A DNA stretch of 64,000 nucleotides from Isoetes taiwanensis (taxonomy: Eukaryota; Streptophyta; Lycopodiopsida; Isoetales; Isoetaceae), in NCBI GenBank assembly GCA_021234155.1, contig JAJEKV010000192.1:145001-209000 (forward strand). The letters are read 5' to 3'. The stretch's first letter is position 1. Each line of letters begins with the position of its first letter. Below are positions 35,301-46,924 of the stretch, one piece after another. A model generated the notes under the pieces. It had not been told where the DNA came from. It did no database searches and saw nothing but the letters and a program-made list of their open reading frames with translations. The position numbers were made by a program, and so were the translations under genes.

Positions 35301-35400
35301 CCACACCTGGGATATCAGAAATGGACAACATATCAACCTCAAATCCAAGCAGTGATGCCTGCCCACGTACTACTATTTGACCCCCAATTTCTTAATATTT
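32400..35400. other. Gene-free stretch with small repeats
   Basis: No gene is supported. A TTAAGGG triplet array sits at about 33653-33675 within GGCTTGGTT-like words. A 94-bp tandem duplication occupies about 34528-34716 (GACTCCGCTAGAACTCAGC, twice). Confidence 0.5.
34528..34716. repeat. 94-bp tandem duplication
   Basis: Two copies of a unit with ATCGGTGC(G/T)GACTCCGCTAG and CCATTACACTCACAATATCC differ at only a few bases. Confidence 0.9.
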
Positions 35401-35468
35401 TGTTTTGTTGACTGCTACACCTCTGCCGGATTTCTCTAATTGCACCAAATTCTTTCAATTATGTGCTT

Positions 35469-37073
35469 TTACACCTCTGCTGAATTTCTTTTTGGGTATG
35501 CAGGAACTACCTTCATCTCCTCTTCGTTATTTTCCTGTGACAGTTCTTCCAAAGACTTGCCCTTTGTCTCCGGTACACAAAATGTGAAGAGGAAACCCAA
35601 ACAGTTGCATATTCCTAGCCCAATCAATGCAGCCCTTATGCCAATTCCTGTGGGATAGCCAGGATCAGTCTTAGCCGGGTCTCTGCTCTGTGCAGCATAT
35701 AAAAATCCAAAGGCCCCTACTATTGCACCTGCCTTGCCAGATGCAGCAGAAATTCCATGGCATGTAGACCTTAGTCTTGCAGGGAAGATCTCTGCAGGAA
35801 CTATGAAAGTGGTGCTGTTTGGTCCAAAATTTGCAAAGAAGAATGTCAATGCATAGAGAATAACAAAACCCAAATGGTTGTCATTTTTCCAGTGATAGTA
35901 AGGAAATGCCAGGGCAAACATGAAGACTGTCATAAAGAAAAAACCCATGAGCTGAATGGTAAATCTTCCAATCTTATCAATCAAGAAAACTATAAACCAA
36001 TAGCCAGGAACGGTGGAGAAAAGAGCTATCAGAGCCTGGGCCCTAGCGATTTTAAACACTTCTTCAAGGGCACTCATGGTTTTAGGAGGATGCAACCACT
36101 CCACTGCTGTCAAAACATCTTTCTGAAACAAATTCTGGCTGTAAAATGCCACATCTAAAAAGAACCATGTTGTTGTAGTTCCAACCAAATGTAGCGCGTG
36201 GCGCCGGAGAAATTCCCTGCTAAACAGACCAAATTTCTGCATCGGTTCTTCTGCCTTGATCATCTGGGGTGTAGTTTATGTAACCAGATCAACCTGAAGT
36301 ACTTTGCTCATATCTTGTGTTGCCTGTTTCAAATTTCCAGCAACCAAAGCAGTATACCTGGCAGTTTCTGGCATCTTCATACGCCAATAGTATGTCAAAA
36401 CAGCAGGAAGAGCACCAAACATGAAGATTAATCTCCATACAAAATCTGCTTGAGAGGGAGTAGATAAAACAGGATCATCTTGGAATGCAGGGCTGGGATA
36501 TGCATTGTTGAATGCTGCAGAAATAATTATAGAAACTGCTGCTCCTGCAAGGATTCCAAAACCCTGCATGGCAAAAACTGCTGCAATAAATCCACCCCTG
36601 GTTCTGGTATTTGCATACTCAGACATTATGGTGGCAGAAAGGGGATAATCTCCGCCAATTCCAAACCCTAACCAGAATCTGAAGAAACAGAGAGTTGTCA
36701 TAACAGATTTTGCAGTATGCCCAAAGGATAAACCAGATGCTACAGAACAGAGGACCATCAGCATGAGAGTAATACCGTAAACCTTTTTCCGACCTAATTT
36801 ATCGCCCAGCCAACCGAAGAAAAGCTGCCCTGCTAGGGTTCCACAAAGGGCAACTCCGTTAACCGCAGCAGATACATTTGGAGGTAGAGATCCAGGCTTT
36901 CCTGTGCTTGCATCGTAATAATAGATTCGCCCCAACAGCCTTGTAACCGTCGAGATGCAAAATAAATCATATGCATCTGTGAAGAAACCCATTCCGGCGA
37001 TGATTATCGCTGTAAAATGATACCATTGCGTCTTTGCCTTATCCAAGGCTGTTAGAACCTCAAGATTTGCCAT
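35469..37073 (-). pseudogene. PHT1-type phosphate transporter with one in-frame stop
   Basis: PHT1 proteins are plasma-membrane H+/phosphate symporters of the major facilitator family that take up phosphate, mostly in roots. The frame starts at ATG 37073 ([14 protein letters not shown]) and ends at 35469 after 534 codons, the usual family length. Visible features are [12 protein letters not shown] (about 30-41), the LGDKLGRKK loop (89-97), the PHT1 signature [13 protein letters not shown] (140-152), [12 protein letters not shown] after the central loop, [14 protein letters not shown] and [15 protein letters not shown], and a hydrophilic C-terminus. Twelve membrane segments are expected. One TAA (36276-36278) interrupts the variable central loop after KVLQVDLVT, and the same frame continues with PQMIKAEEP. 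The broken copy at 2-3.5 kb has the same TAA. It could be a recently dead gene, a truncated half-transporter or a sequence error. Confidence 0.9.
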
Positions 37074-37540
37074 GGACTAATCCAGAACACACAGAATTGA
37101 AAGAATTTGAAGAAGAGCTTTTCCGACCATGCATGTAATTCATAGGATTGCCTTGGAATTTAATAGCGGGCAAATTGGGAATAAAGGTCAAGATGCTTTG
37201 TATATACTCTGTGAATAATAATAGACTCGTGTGCGCGTTTACGACTTTTGCATGACTTTCTTCTGTGTAATTTTAATACAATTTAATTATAGTACGATGA
37301 TTCAAGCCTTGGTCAACCCCATAACTTTTTTTCAATTACACCATAAAGGCTACGAGCAGTGTTGCTTTTATAGCCTATAAGAAAATTTCTATATGTTCCC
37401 TAAGATATTTCAAGCTTCCTACTAAAAATGTGAATCTTCTTTGTAGAATAACACATTAAAATCTTCTAGACATTTTTTTACCATCCACTAACTCTGACTA
37501 GAATTTTTTTTTTAATTTTCCAATCGAAAAAACCTTTTTA
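37074..37540 (-). promoter_or_regulatory. PHT1 upstream region with P1BS/TATA-like site
   Basis: GTATATAC at 37200-37207 (about 130 bp before the ATG) fits both a TATA box and the PHR1-binding site GNATATNC. P1BS sites control phosphate-starvation genes in plants, PHT1 genes among them. The region is conserved with 5549-5995. Function is inferred from the motif only. Confidence 0.55.
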
Positions 37541-40109
37541 CCTTGGAGTTCTCCAAAAGTTGGCTACGAGGATATTTTTGAAGACTATGTGTATATAATA
37601 AATATCTTTGTTGGACAGAAATTGACTTCCTATTTTTTTTGGACTCTAATTTTTGCAAATATTTCTCTATAGTGCTGCCCAGCTTGGCCTATCATGCATG
37701 TTATGCCAGGTTGATTACACCTAACCAACCACTGCATGTAATATTTGAGATGGCTTCAGTGGGGTCCTCTAGAAGGTAATGGACATGCAAACTTAGTTGT
37801 GTCATTTATCACTAAATTAACATGTACAAATGTACAGTTTATCAGCAAGATTATTACTTGACACGAGGGTTCTTTAATTTTGGATAGTAATAATCCTGAT
37901 GTGTTATTTATTTGGGTCCCATAGGTCTTTTTGGTATCCAGGAACAAAAAAATCCAATCTAATTTATTTAAATTTATATTTGCATGTTTGTATAACCCCT
38001 CATGCCGACCTTTATGATCCATTGTTACTTTTGGTTGCATTCATTGACCTTTGACAACAAATACATTCCATTACACCAATAATCGATTGCTACTATTATT
38101 ATTTGCATTCCGTGGCATCCCATAGTTTTGACAAATTGTGCAGCCAATACAATGCAACGTGGATAAGAAGAATATCCAAGGATATAAGAAATATTCTAGA
38201 CAACTTTAAAAATGTTATGGCAATCTTCTACCCTTTACGCATGAGATCCCGATTAAGTATTTGAATTGCAGTTGAATATAACTCTGCAAGATGTTAAACC
38301 CTCTTGTGTCGTGTCTAGCATTTATGACCTTGACATGCATTATTATAGTGTTTGATGAGGGTGCTCCATGCATTAGTCAAAGTGGGCTCAATTCTAGACT
38401 TGAGGATATAGGTTGCTCTTTTATGACTTCAACATGTCCTATCCATTCAATGTGCATAATGTCAATGCACTGTAATCCCAAAACTCAACAAGTAAATGGA
38501 AGCATGTCCACATTCTTGTGCCATCCTCCTAACTTTATAGTTGAGAAATTCAAGATCGTCCAAAACAAGGGGCATATCTTTTAAAAATACCTTCGTGTTA
38601 TACTTGTGCAACTAGTAAAAACACACGTCTAAAGAGGATCATACTTTACAACCGACCACTGATTCCCACTTTATAAGATAGAACATTTGACGGTATAGTC
38701 ATAAGAAATTATATAGGATCTATTCTAAAAGTTGGAGTCCACATAAACGGCCAACACAACATTGCCATTAAATACTATTTTGACTATCAAGTTTTATTCG
38801 ACATAGATGGTTCATTGGTACCACAATCTTTTATTCCTTTGACAAGAAACATTGGGTTTGGTCATCGGTAGTATTCCAAGAAAGAATTTTATAGAGTGTT
38901 TTGGACCCTACATATGCCAAAGACCCTTTGTTATTTGGCTACAATCATCGATCTCTACGCCTCTAACAACAAATTCATTCCATTGCACTCCCCAATTATC
39001 CATTACTACTACAAAAAATATATCGTGGCAGCTAAGGCCACCTGAACATTTTTCTTTACCCGACTTACTTATGCAAGGATTTTCAATATAAGAAAGTTTA
39101 AACACATGAAACATAGATGTGGGAAAACGTCCGTGGCCTCTCTAATTCAATCCTCCAAGTTAATTGATTCCAAGAGTCATAAAAAAAAAGTTATTATGAG
39201 TGTGTTGTAGTTTGGACATTTGTTTGGTCAAGAAATATTTAACTAGACCACATTGAAAAGTACTTCATGCATTTTTTTGCTTATGATATTAGTTGGGAAT
39301 TCAGAGTCTATGAAAAATGCTCACATGTACAGATTTATTCCTACAACGAATGTTCCTTCAAATTGGATATTCTCACATCATCCTTTGCACATTAGAGTTA
39401 TTTGGCAAAAAAACTTAAGAATCCATCTACAATTGATTTTCCTTCAAACTGGATGTCTTAAGCCATCCTTTGTGCATCTGATCTATTTGGCCCAAAAAAG
39501 CCTAAAAATCAATATATTTGTATATCTCTTTCCTTTGCTTCTTTGCAATTTCTTTCTTTGTTAATGCTCTTTCCATACTTGACTTATGCAAAAGCAAATG
39601 CTGTGCAACTTACCATTTTATGCTTTCTCAGAATATGTGTGGGTGAGCTATTATTATTGCACTATATGAAGCATAAAATTGAAGCTTTGATGGTCATATC
39701 AAGTATTAAATCTACTACCATAAGTGGCCTCATTGAGTGCTGAGATTGTGGATGCAGAACTTTGAACTACTTTAGATCTATAGCAGATTTTAACTTTCCT
39801 AATATTCTGATGATCCTTTTATGTAAATTGAGAGTCAACCATGCCAATATACTATGATGATAGCATGCTACAGTAAATTTTGAAGTCGCATTTAATTAAA
39901 GTGGGTCAGATCCTGACCTTTGGGCCTTAGCTTGAAAATGGAACGCATATAGAAAAAAAGAAAGATTTTGCATTGAATCAATGATTGAATACACATCATA
40001 GAACAACAATTGATTCACTTGTCATTTCTCTTAAAAGTTACAAACCACCAGTTGAGAAACTTCTCAGGAAATTATTACAACACATACAAAAAGCAGTCTG
40101 AGAAAATAA
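37541..40109. other. Unrecognised, probably non-coding
   Basis: Only short frames occur. Weak internal repeats include CATTCCATT(A/G)CAC(C/T) at about 38068 and 38979, and a ~100-bp partial duplication at 39340-39480 (TTCCTTCAAA(T/C)TGGAT, twice). It may be old decayed repeat sequence. Confidence 0.35.
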
Positions 40110-40664
40110 AGGGGGAGGGCGGCAAGGATTGGGCCTGTTGAGGAGGGAGGCAAACCATTTAAGTGTTTCCATGTGAGTCCATTAGGTTTGTGCGTAGAGG
40201 TAGTGAACAATACAAAGAAATGGGCAATGGAAGACTATCAAAAATTCCTTGACCAGATTAGCACAATGACGGACCAGCAGCTTTACTGGATTGCCATATT
40301 TATTATGCCGGACCGCCTCAATGAGTGCCTATCCGCCATGAAGACAATAGGTGGTAGTTGTGTTTGGGTTGGCACCTACCAGGACCCCCCGGCCGAAAGT
40401 GCTTTTACCTCTAGAGTGCGGGAGTTGCAAAGTCTTGTCTTGCTCATGTATGTTGCAAGAGACCTAGCGGCTCCGCCAACGCTGGATGAACAAAATATTT
40501 GCTTTACCAGTTCGGACCATCCTAAGCAACATGCTAAATTTCCCAAGCATTTGCGAGAAAAAGCTGACATTGAGAAGAATTTACCAGATATTGAGTGTGC
40601 AGCAGGTATAGATTTAAACTGGGCGCCCGCCGGATTTCATGACTTATATTATGAATGTTTTTAG
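40110..40664 (+). CDS. Hypothetical protein fragment, 5'-truncated
   Basis: The frame is open from just after a TAA at 40107 to a TAG at 40664. The first ATG is at 40227 (MEDYQKFLDQISTMTDQQ), but protein-like text begins earlier (GGKPFKCFHVSPLGLCVEV), so the true start is probably lost upstream. The product is soluble, with no signal or membrane segment and an ending LNWAPAGFHDLYYECF. Unlike neighbouring repeats it has no internal break over 180 codons. I do not recognise a domain. A distant link to the methyltransferase-like remnant at 49.8 kb is only a guess. The copy ends exactly where a repeat family begins (40665). Confidence 0.45.
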   Translation, partial: RGRAARIGPVEEGGKPFKCFHVSPLGLCVEVVNNTKKWAMEDYQKFLDQISTMTDQQLYWIAIFIMPDRLNECLSAMKTIGGSCVWVGTYQDPPAESAFTSRVRELQSLVLLMYVARDLAAPPTLDEQNICFTSSDHPKQHAKFPKHLREKADIEKNLPDIECAAGIDLNWAPAGFHDLYYECF

Positions 40665-40840
40665 GTTGCCCCTAGGGGCAAACCCTTGTTTATAATGGAA
40701 TCGGCATATCCTAGGTATATGCTAGAATATCCCTAGGATATCTTTGGTGACTAAAACTTTACGATTGGTTTTGTAAATGCTAGGTCACTTCGTTGGTGGG
40801 CGGCCGCTCTCGAAACCCGCTAACCTGAGGAGGTATCTTA
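40665..40840 (+). repeat. Repeat starting GTTGCCCCTAGGGGCAAACC
   Basis: The block is related to 61318-61500. Both begin with the palindromic TTGCCCCTAGGGGCAA, followed by words around TATATGCTNG(A/C)ATAT. The right copy has CAG/CTG triplets where this one does not. Confidence 0.6.
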
Positions 40841-42600
40841 GGCGGATAAGCGGTTTGTTTGGGGCGGTTTGTTTTGATTCAATGGGAAAACTTCGAGTCG
40901 GGCACTCTTTTTTTTCGTCTTTGGGAATCTAATCTTTGCGACATTGAAGAGGTCCCATAGGTAAAGTTCTAAAGCATTTAAAGCTTTTCGGGCAGTCCCC
41001 TTCCGCTTATCGTTCTAGCAAGGTATGAGTTTTGTAGTATTTGTTGCTTCAAGAAATCGTTCATATACCAAAACTCTTTTGCCGTCTCTACGAATATGAT
41101 GGCAAAAATATATATACAACATGAAACCACGATGGAGCAGAGGCAACACCGTGTTCGGAGGAATTTAAATCCAAAATGGTGATTCATAAAACCTATATGG
41201 CGATAAAATGGGCTCCATTTCAACATATTTATGTCCCGGATCAGAAGTGATTTTTCAAGCGTAAGTACATTTCTTAAATCAAATTGGTGACGAATCGGAG
41301 TTTTTTTTTGTCTCTTTGGGACATATGGTTTGAGATCATTGTGGTTTGTTGCGATGGTTGTTAGGATTGCATTTTCCCGATGCCAAAATAAGATTTCTGG
41401 CGGTGTCTATGAAGATCTTTGCCTTTTTATCCTTGTCGGTTTTCTTTGTCTTATTCTTCTTACGCTCATTGTCGGGTATTTCTACACTCTGCATTTGTTT
41501 GTTATGCTCTGTCTAACTTTTATGAGGATGGAAGCTCTTAGATCATTCTTTCTTGTGCAAAGTACTACTTTTCCAAGCTATGTGACTTTCCACCGTGCTT
41601 TTTATAGACTCTTCCATTGTATGGACTCCCAATGGATTGATATATATATATATTGTTTCCGAAAGTAAATATTCCTTAAATCCTAGATAGCACATCATCC
41701 TTTTAGTGGTATGGTAATAGCATCTTAGCTGCTATTCATGGTGCATAGCGAGCATCTTAGTTGCTATTCATGGTGCATAGCGAATTTTGGAAGGAATTAT
41801 GGCTGTTTGGAAGGAATCATGGCCACATGTTGCTTTCATTCCAAATCATTAGAGAGAATGAACTCATGCAATTTAATCAAATAGGTTATTGTTGATCTAT
41901 GGAGCATTTTCACTTTCATTGTTCTCAGAACGCTTTGCAAAAGCACACTTCATCGGGTTCTGAGAATTGGTTTTCAAAAGCATTAGAAAATGCATTATGC
42001 ATCTGTTTTTGGCTGCCCTTGATGTATTTCATTCCATATGCTTTGTTCTACCTCGGTTGATTCAAGTTGAGTGGAGTGAGAGAGGAAAAGTAAGAGTTTT
42101 GTTATCTATTTCGCTTAATTTGGCATGTGTGAAGTCATTTAAATTCATTTGTACAGATTTGTAAACATAGTATTCATGGATGTTCTTGGTGGTGACGGAT
42201 GGTGTATATCACATGGAAAATTTGTCCAGAAATTTGTCTTAAACGAAGACTTAGTTTACGTAAGTAAAAGAACACCACTGGTGGTTTCATTATGACTTCA
42301 TATTTGACAAGGCTCAATTCATGTCTTTGGGATAGCGAAGATTTAGGTGGGGATGATTTACTTATGTTGTTTTTTCTGTCTTGTATTTGAGCTATTTCTA
42401 CGGTGAAGGATGCATATAGTTTTGCCCAGGATCTTTCTTTGGAAGATCCAATAAAATCGATAGTAAGTGTGCATCAATTCATGCACACTTGTTTGATGCA
42501 TACCTTAATGCATATCCTTATGCTTTAGTGGAGATGATTTACTTATGTTGTTTTTCTGTTACGTATTTGAGTTATTTCTACTGGTCTTTGCATTAGGTTA
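40841..42600. other. No gene seen
   Basis: Short frames only. A 37-bp tandem duplication (GCATCTTAG(C/T)TGCTATTCATG) lies at about 41722-41795, and words around GATGATTTACTTATGTTG occur at 42352 and 42533. Confidence 0.4.
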
Positions 42601-42616
42601 GGCGGTTGGTTGCCTT

Positions 42617-42723
42617 GAGGGCTTAATAGGCAAGTATGAGGCTCGGTGTTAGTGTAAGTAAATTTGCTACCCTTAGTATAGGGTTCGGGCATTAGTGTAA
42701 GTAAATTTGCTTGGTTTAGATGT
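42617..42723 (+). repeat. Direct repeat flanking a PPR remnant, left copy
   Basis: GAGGGCTTAATAGGCAAGTA through GGTTTAGATGT recurs at 44119-44225 with few differences. Each copy itself contains GTTAGTGTAAGTAAATTTGC twice (once with ATTAG in the left copy). Confidence 0.9.
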
Positions 42724-42829
42724 TTGCTCTCCTTTTTTTACATGTGCAAGGCATTGCTTTTCTGCAGCTAAGCGTTAAGTGAGAATTTCTTTGACATCAT
42801 TGGCCCTTATTTGAATAGCAATGTTTAGC

Positions 42830-44060
42830 TACGGGCCATGGTGGCGCTTGTGATGTCGATTGGCCCAACACACGCTTCAAATAGCTTACTACATTGGGTT
42901 CGTGGAACATTTTCAAGAGTTCCGTAAATGCATTTTAAGGTCCATGAAGCTATCATTATCTCACTCCAAAGGCCCGAGCTTACGAGATAATATAACTCCA
43001 TATATTCCATGATGATAATTCCCCCAGTAGAGACAAAGTGTCCTTATAATTATATTGAATTGGGGCCGCATCAACCCTCAATCCAAAGAACTAAGATGGA
43101 ATGCCGGAATGCCAATTTAAATGGTGGCAAATGCTAAGTGCTTGGACACTCCTCCCTTACCCCTTATTTACGCCTCCACAACCGAAAGTTAAGAGTTCTC
43201 CATGAACAAGATGATCATTGTAAAATCTATATCCTTTTATGGCCACTTTTTTTTGCAAAATCACAAGTCAAGAACCACTTTCAACATGCCGAATTGAACA
43301 TGGTCATTCTTGGTCATTACGACCCTTGCACCTCTTTATATATACATTCTAGCGAGTCTTTGCAGTTGCAAATTTTTTTACCGTTTGCTACTTAGATATT
43401 TGTAGTCGGATGCTTGATCCATCAATGTAGCTTGTGAATATGCCCAATGTCCTATCGTTGCATAGGCATTTGAAAGCAACACAAATGCTGAAATATTCCA
43501 AGGCTCTAACTTGAGAATATGTTGTGTAGTGTGTTATGCCATGGGCACACAACAATATTTGGTTGACAAGGCATTGCGATAACAAAATCCTCGGTTGTAT
43601 CCGTGAATCCCGCACAACCTAAAAGGTCAACCATGCATGTATACTGGTACATCTTTGGTAGAATGCCATATTCGAACTAATTATATTGAAATAGTGACAA
43701 CCTTCATCAATGAAGCTTGCATCAAGACAAGTAGAGATGATTGAAGATCTTTGTAAAGTTATTTGGCTCCATTCCTTCTTTTCTACGCATTAGGGTTTGA
43801 ACGATTATGAGAATCTCATTCCCATTTGCAGATTGTGCAAAACCGATTGATTAAGGCATGAGGAAACAACATTCCTACTTGCATTTTATTGAACATAGTA
43901 TGGGCATTCTTTGTGCAGCCATATTTTGTATACATGTCGATGAGAATACTTCCAACAAAGATGTCGGTCTCATATCTTTATACGCAATATCGGCATGGAA
44001 TCGCTTCCCGCTCGAGAGATGTGGATGTAGCATCGGGTTACAAACATGTTATTATGAATG
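42830..44060 (-). pseudogene. PPR protein remnant, C-terminal part with E domain
   Basis: On the minus strand, discontinuous frames give text typical of the end of a PLS-class PPR protein: near 43640 YTCMVDLLGCAGFTDTTEDF then PCQPNIVV, and near 43000-42920 a piece matching the E-domain end (SGLWSEIMIA). Such proteins act in RNA editing or processing in plastids and mitochondria. Stops and frame changes occur throughout. It is distinct from the PPR remnant at 27.5-28.5 kb and lies between the direct repeats at 42617 and 44119. Confidence 0.6.
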
Positions 44061-44118
44061 GATGGATATGTTCCTAAAACTCAGATATTGTTTGCTTAAC
44101 TGTGGCCCGTATTGTTGT

Positions 44119-44225
44119 GAGGGCTTAATAGGCAAGTATGAGGCTCGGGTGTTAGTGTAAGTAAATTTGCTACCCTTAATATAGGGTTCAGGCGTTAGTG
44201 TAAGTAAATTTGCTGGTTTAGATGT
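44119..44225 (+). repeat. Direct repeat flanking a PPR remnant, right copy
   Basis: Matches 42617-42723 in the same orientation, about 1.5 kb away. Confidence 0.9.
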
Positions 44226-44416
44226 CTTTAGGTGTTAGATCTTAGGATGCGCACTTGATTTGCTTCAAATAAGCTTTCACAAGTAGCAATCAGACAAATG
44301 ACGTGGGATGCTCTATCTTACATTAAAAGCATTATGGTCTTACTTCAAATACAGATATAACTATTATTGTGTCTTTCCAGATTCAAAAGCATGTTTGTCG
44401 CAGATGTGTTTTCTTG

Positions 44417-44731
44417 GAGAGCAAGCAGATAAGGACTACGGCATTGGCTTTGTCTTAATTCCATTATTGAAAAATTCCATTTTCAAATTAAGGATATATT
44501 GAATCATATGAGCCATGTGTATGGTATGTAGATAGATAGATGGAGGACTCAAAAAGGCATAAACCTTACAATGTATGTCTCTAACATACAACAAAAAACT
44601 TGAGAGCGTAGATTGTGGCTCTGCAGACTTGGAGAGCAAGTAGATAAGGAGTCGGTGGTTGTATTTGATCTTCTACTTAGATTGGCTTTGTCTTAATTCC
44701 TTTATTGAAAAATTCCATTTTCAAATTAAGC
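44417..44731 (+). repeat. Partial direct duplication
   Basis: GAGAGCAAG(C/T)AGATAAGGA and ATTGGCTTTGTCTTAATTCC, with TTGAAAAATTCCATTTTC after it, occur at 44417-44495 and again at 44632-44731, with extra bases inserted in the second copy. The rest of 44230-45240 shows no gene. Confidence 0.8.
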
Positions 44732-45245
44732 ATGACAACATATCAAGGATAGCTAGAGGAAAAGGACCAAAGAACCTGAATGTGAACGTAACCCTAATAT
44801 TAGTCTACCATTTACGAGTTTTCGTTATAGCCCAGCAACACTAGGCTCTAGCATTTACAAGTTTTCGATATAGCCCTGCAATTCTAGGCTTGGTTTGCAT
44901 TGTACAATTTCATGATAACATTAAAATGCATGCCCATTGAATGCGTTATACAACAAATGCACCATGACACATTTAACAAGACATGGCATTAATAAATAAG
45001 AAGCCATTTGCAGGTTTCCAACTTTTTCCTGGTGAAATTAATAAAACATGATGTCGTAAAGACTGGCTGTTTTCTCCTCTCAGATCTTAAGCAAATGTGG
45101 ACAAACCATATGTCTTTAGAATCATCATAGAACAAGCATTCTAATGATATGCATTGCTCCTAAAACAGAGCTGCAGATCAATAGATATGAAGAAAAGTAT
45201 ATAGTGCTGAAAAATGGAACAATGATAACTTTTGCCAATAATCGC

Positions 45246-46310
45246 ATCGATCCGAGACATCGGATCGACATTCTAGAATGGGGCGAGCATGCATGTCTTG
45301 CATGCATGCATGCGGCGCATGCCCTTTCTGGTTAGGGTTTCGCTATTTTAGGCGCGGTTCTGCATCAACGTCTCATGGCGCTTCCTCTTCTCTCAGCAGT
45401 ACCTTATTCTCTTTGATTTGTTTCCAGGCAGGGGAGGGGCTTCTTCCCCTTGGTTTGGCCCATTTGGCATTTATGTCATGCTGTGGCATGTCCTTTCTCG
45501 CCTCGGCCCTTCTTTAGCCTTCATCCTGTGACCTTAGGTCCTCGATTCTAGTTTGATAAGGAAGTTCTCCGTATTCGGGCGGTTTGTTGGTTTCAGCAGC
45601 CCCATTCTAGAATCGCATCGATCCGGAGACATCGGATCGACATTCTAGAATAGGCGAGCATGCATGTCTTGCATGCATGCATGCGGCGCATGCCCTTTAC
45701 GGTTAGGGTTTACGCTATTTTAGGCGCCGTTCTCGCATCAACGTCTCATCGGGCTTCCTCTTCTCTCAGCATACCTTATTCTCTTTGAACCCACCCTCCC
45801 CCCCCCTTCTTTGTTTATTGTATTGTGCACAAATTTACGTTTATCATGTTTTTCTTCCACCCATTTGGGTGATGCTTTTTCCACCCCCGGGTGATGCTAT
45901 CCTCTTGTATGTTTGTGTTGTCTCGTTTGTTGTGTTGGTGATGTGCAGGTACAGGTTGGCGAGCGGCATCTGTTTTGACTTCTCCATGCGGGAATTTCTG
46001 GGAGCGATTTCTATGCCTTACGTTTGTCCAAGCCCCTTGCCGGGGCTTATCACTAGGGTTTTCCTCGAAAACCCGAAGGGCGGGGTTTTTAATCCGGTGA
46101 TAATCTTTCTAAGGCAGTACATCAACCCACACATCTATTAGCATTGTATTTTTTGGGGTCCAAATGATATAATTGGATTTTCCCTTTATTTTTTGTGGGT
46201 AGTTCGCATGTGTGCGGCTACCCACTGTCCACCATTGTAGAAAATCTGCTGAGATGAATGAGAAGCCTATCGGGCGGTTTGTTGGTTTCACGCGAGCCCC
46301 ATTCTAGAAT
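45246..46310 (+). repeat. Composite repeat, left copy (two ATTCTAGAATGGGGC-bounded units)
   Basis: Two units lie head to tail, 45270-45613 (344 bp) and 45642-46310 (669 bp). Each starts ATTCTAGAATGGGGC (the second with AGGC) and ends with its complement GCCCCATTCTAGAAT, a 15-bp inverted repeat. A palindromic leader GATCCGAGACATCGGATC precedes each. Just inside the left end is a run of CATGCATG words. The same short-plus-long arrangement recurs at 52185-53599. No coding is supported. It resembles a MITE family, but I cannot name it. Confidence 0.8.
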
Positions 46311-46889
46311 TTATGTTCACACTTTGATTTAATATAATGGAGTGTTCTATTTTGAAAAGGTCTAATGCATAGAGCTAGCTATTTTTTACGCACACTAATA
46401 TTACAGATGCTAGATTTCCGCCCGGCTAGGACATCACAAAATTTCCGAATTACGCGGGACATTATCAGCCACGCGTGGATATTCACTCAAGATTACATTA
46501 ATTCATTAGAATTGGACTTAGACATTTAAACCACTAGCGGTAACACACACTAGACGTTTATGTTTGACAATAGCGCACACACAGACATCTGAGGCATTAG
46601 CGGAAACATACAAGGATTTTACTTCTGGCAAGTTTTTACATCCGGCAACACTTATCGCCCGACTCCCCGACATTTGTCTTCAAGGCATAGAGCTTAATGG
46701 AAGGCTTAAAAAGTTATAGAGTATATTTCAGTTTTGTTTAATAAAGTATCTATTTCTAATATATTCCAATTTATACAATTTTTTGCATTTTATCCATTTC
46801 TAATAGGTTCTAGCTTATACAGAATTCTGCCCTTTATAGATGTTATAAGGTTATTATGTGTCATTTTTATTAATTTTTAATTATGTCTG

Positions 46890-46924
46890 ACGAAAAGCCC
46901 AACAATGCTGGGCACTTTTTCTAG
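46890..46924 (+). mobile_element. Helitron-like 3' end
   Basis: GCCCA (46897-46901) pairs with TGGGC (46909-46913); seven bases later CTAG ends at 46924, followed by T. A short hairpin, then CTRR, then T is the signature of a Helitron 3' end. The 5' end is not identified. Confidence 0.45.

Noticed and set aside
36258-36287. A 30-nt GT...AG segment around the PHT1 stop as an intron
   Set aside because: It begins GTTGAT and ends CCCCAG in frame, but 30 nt is far below the smallest plant introns, so a true stop or sequence error is likelier.
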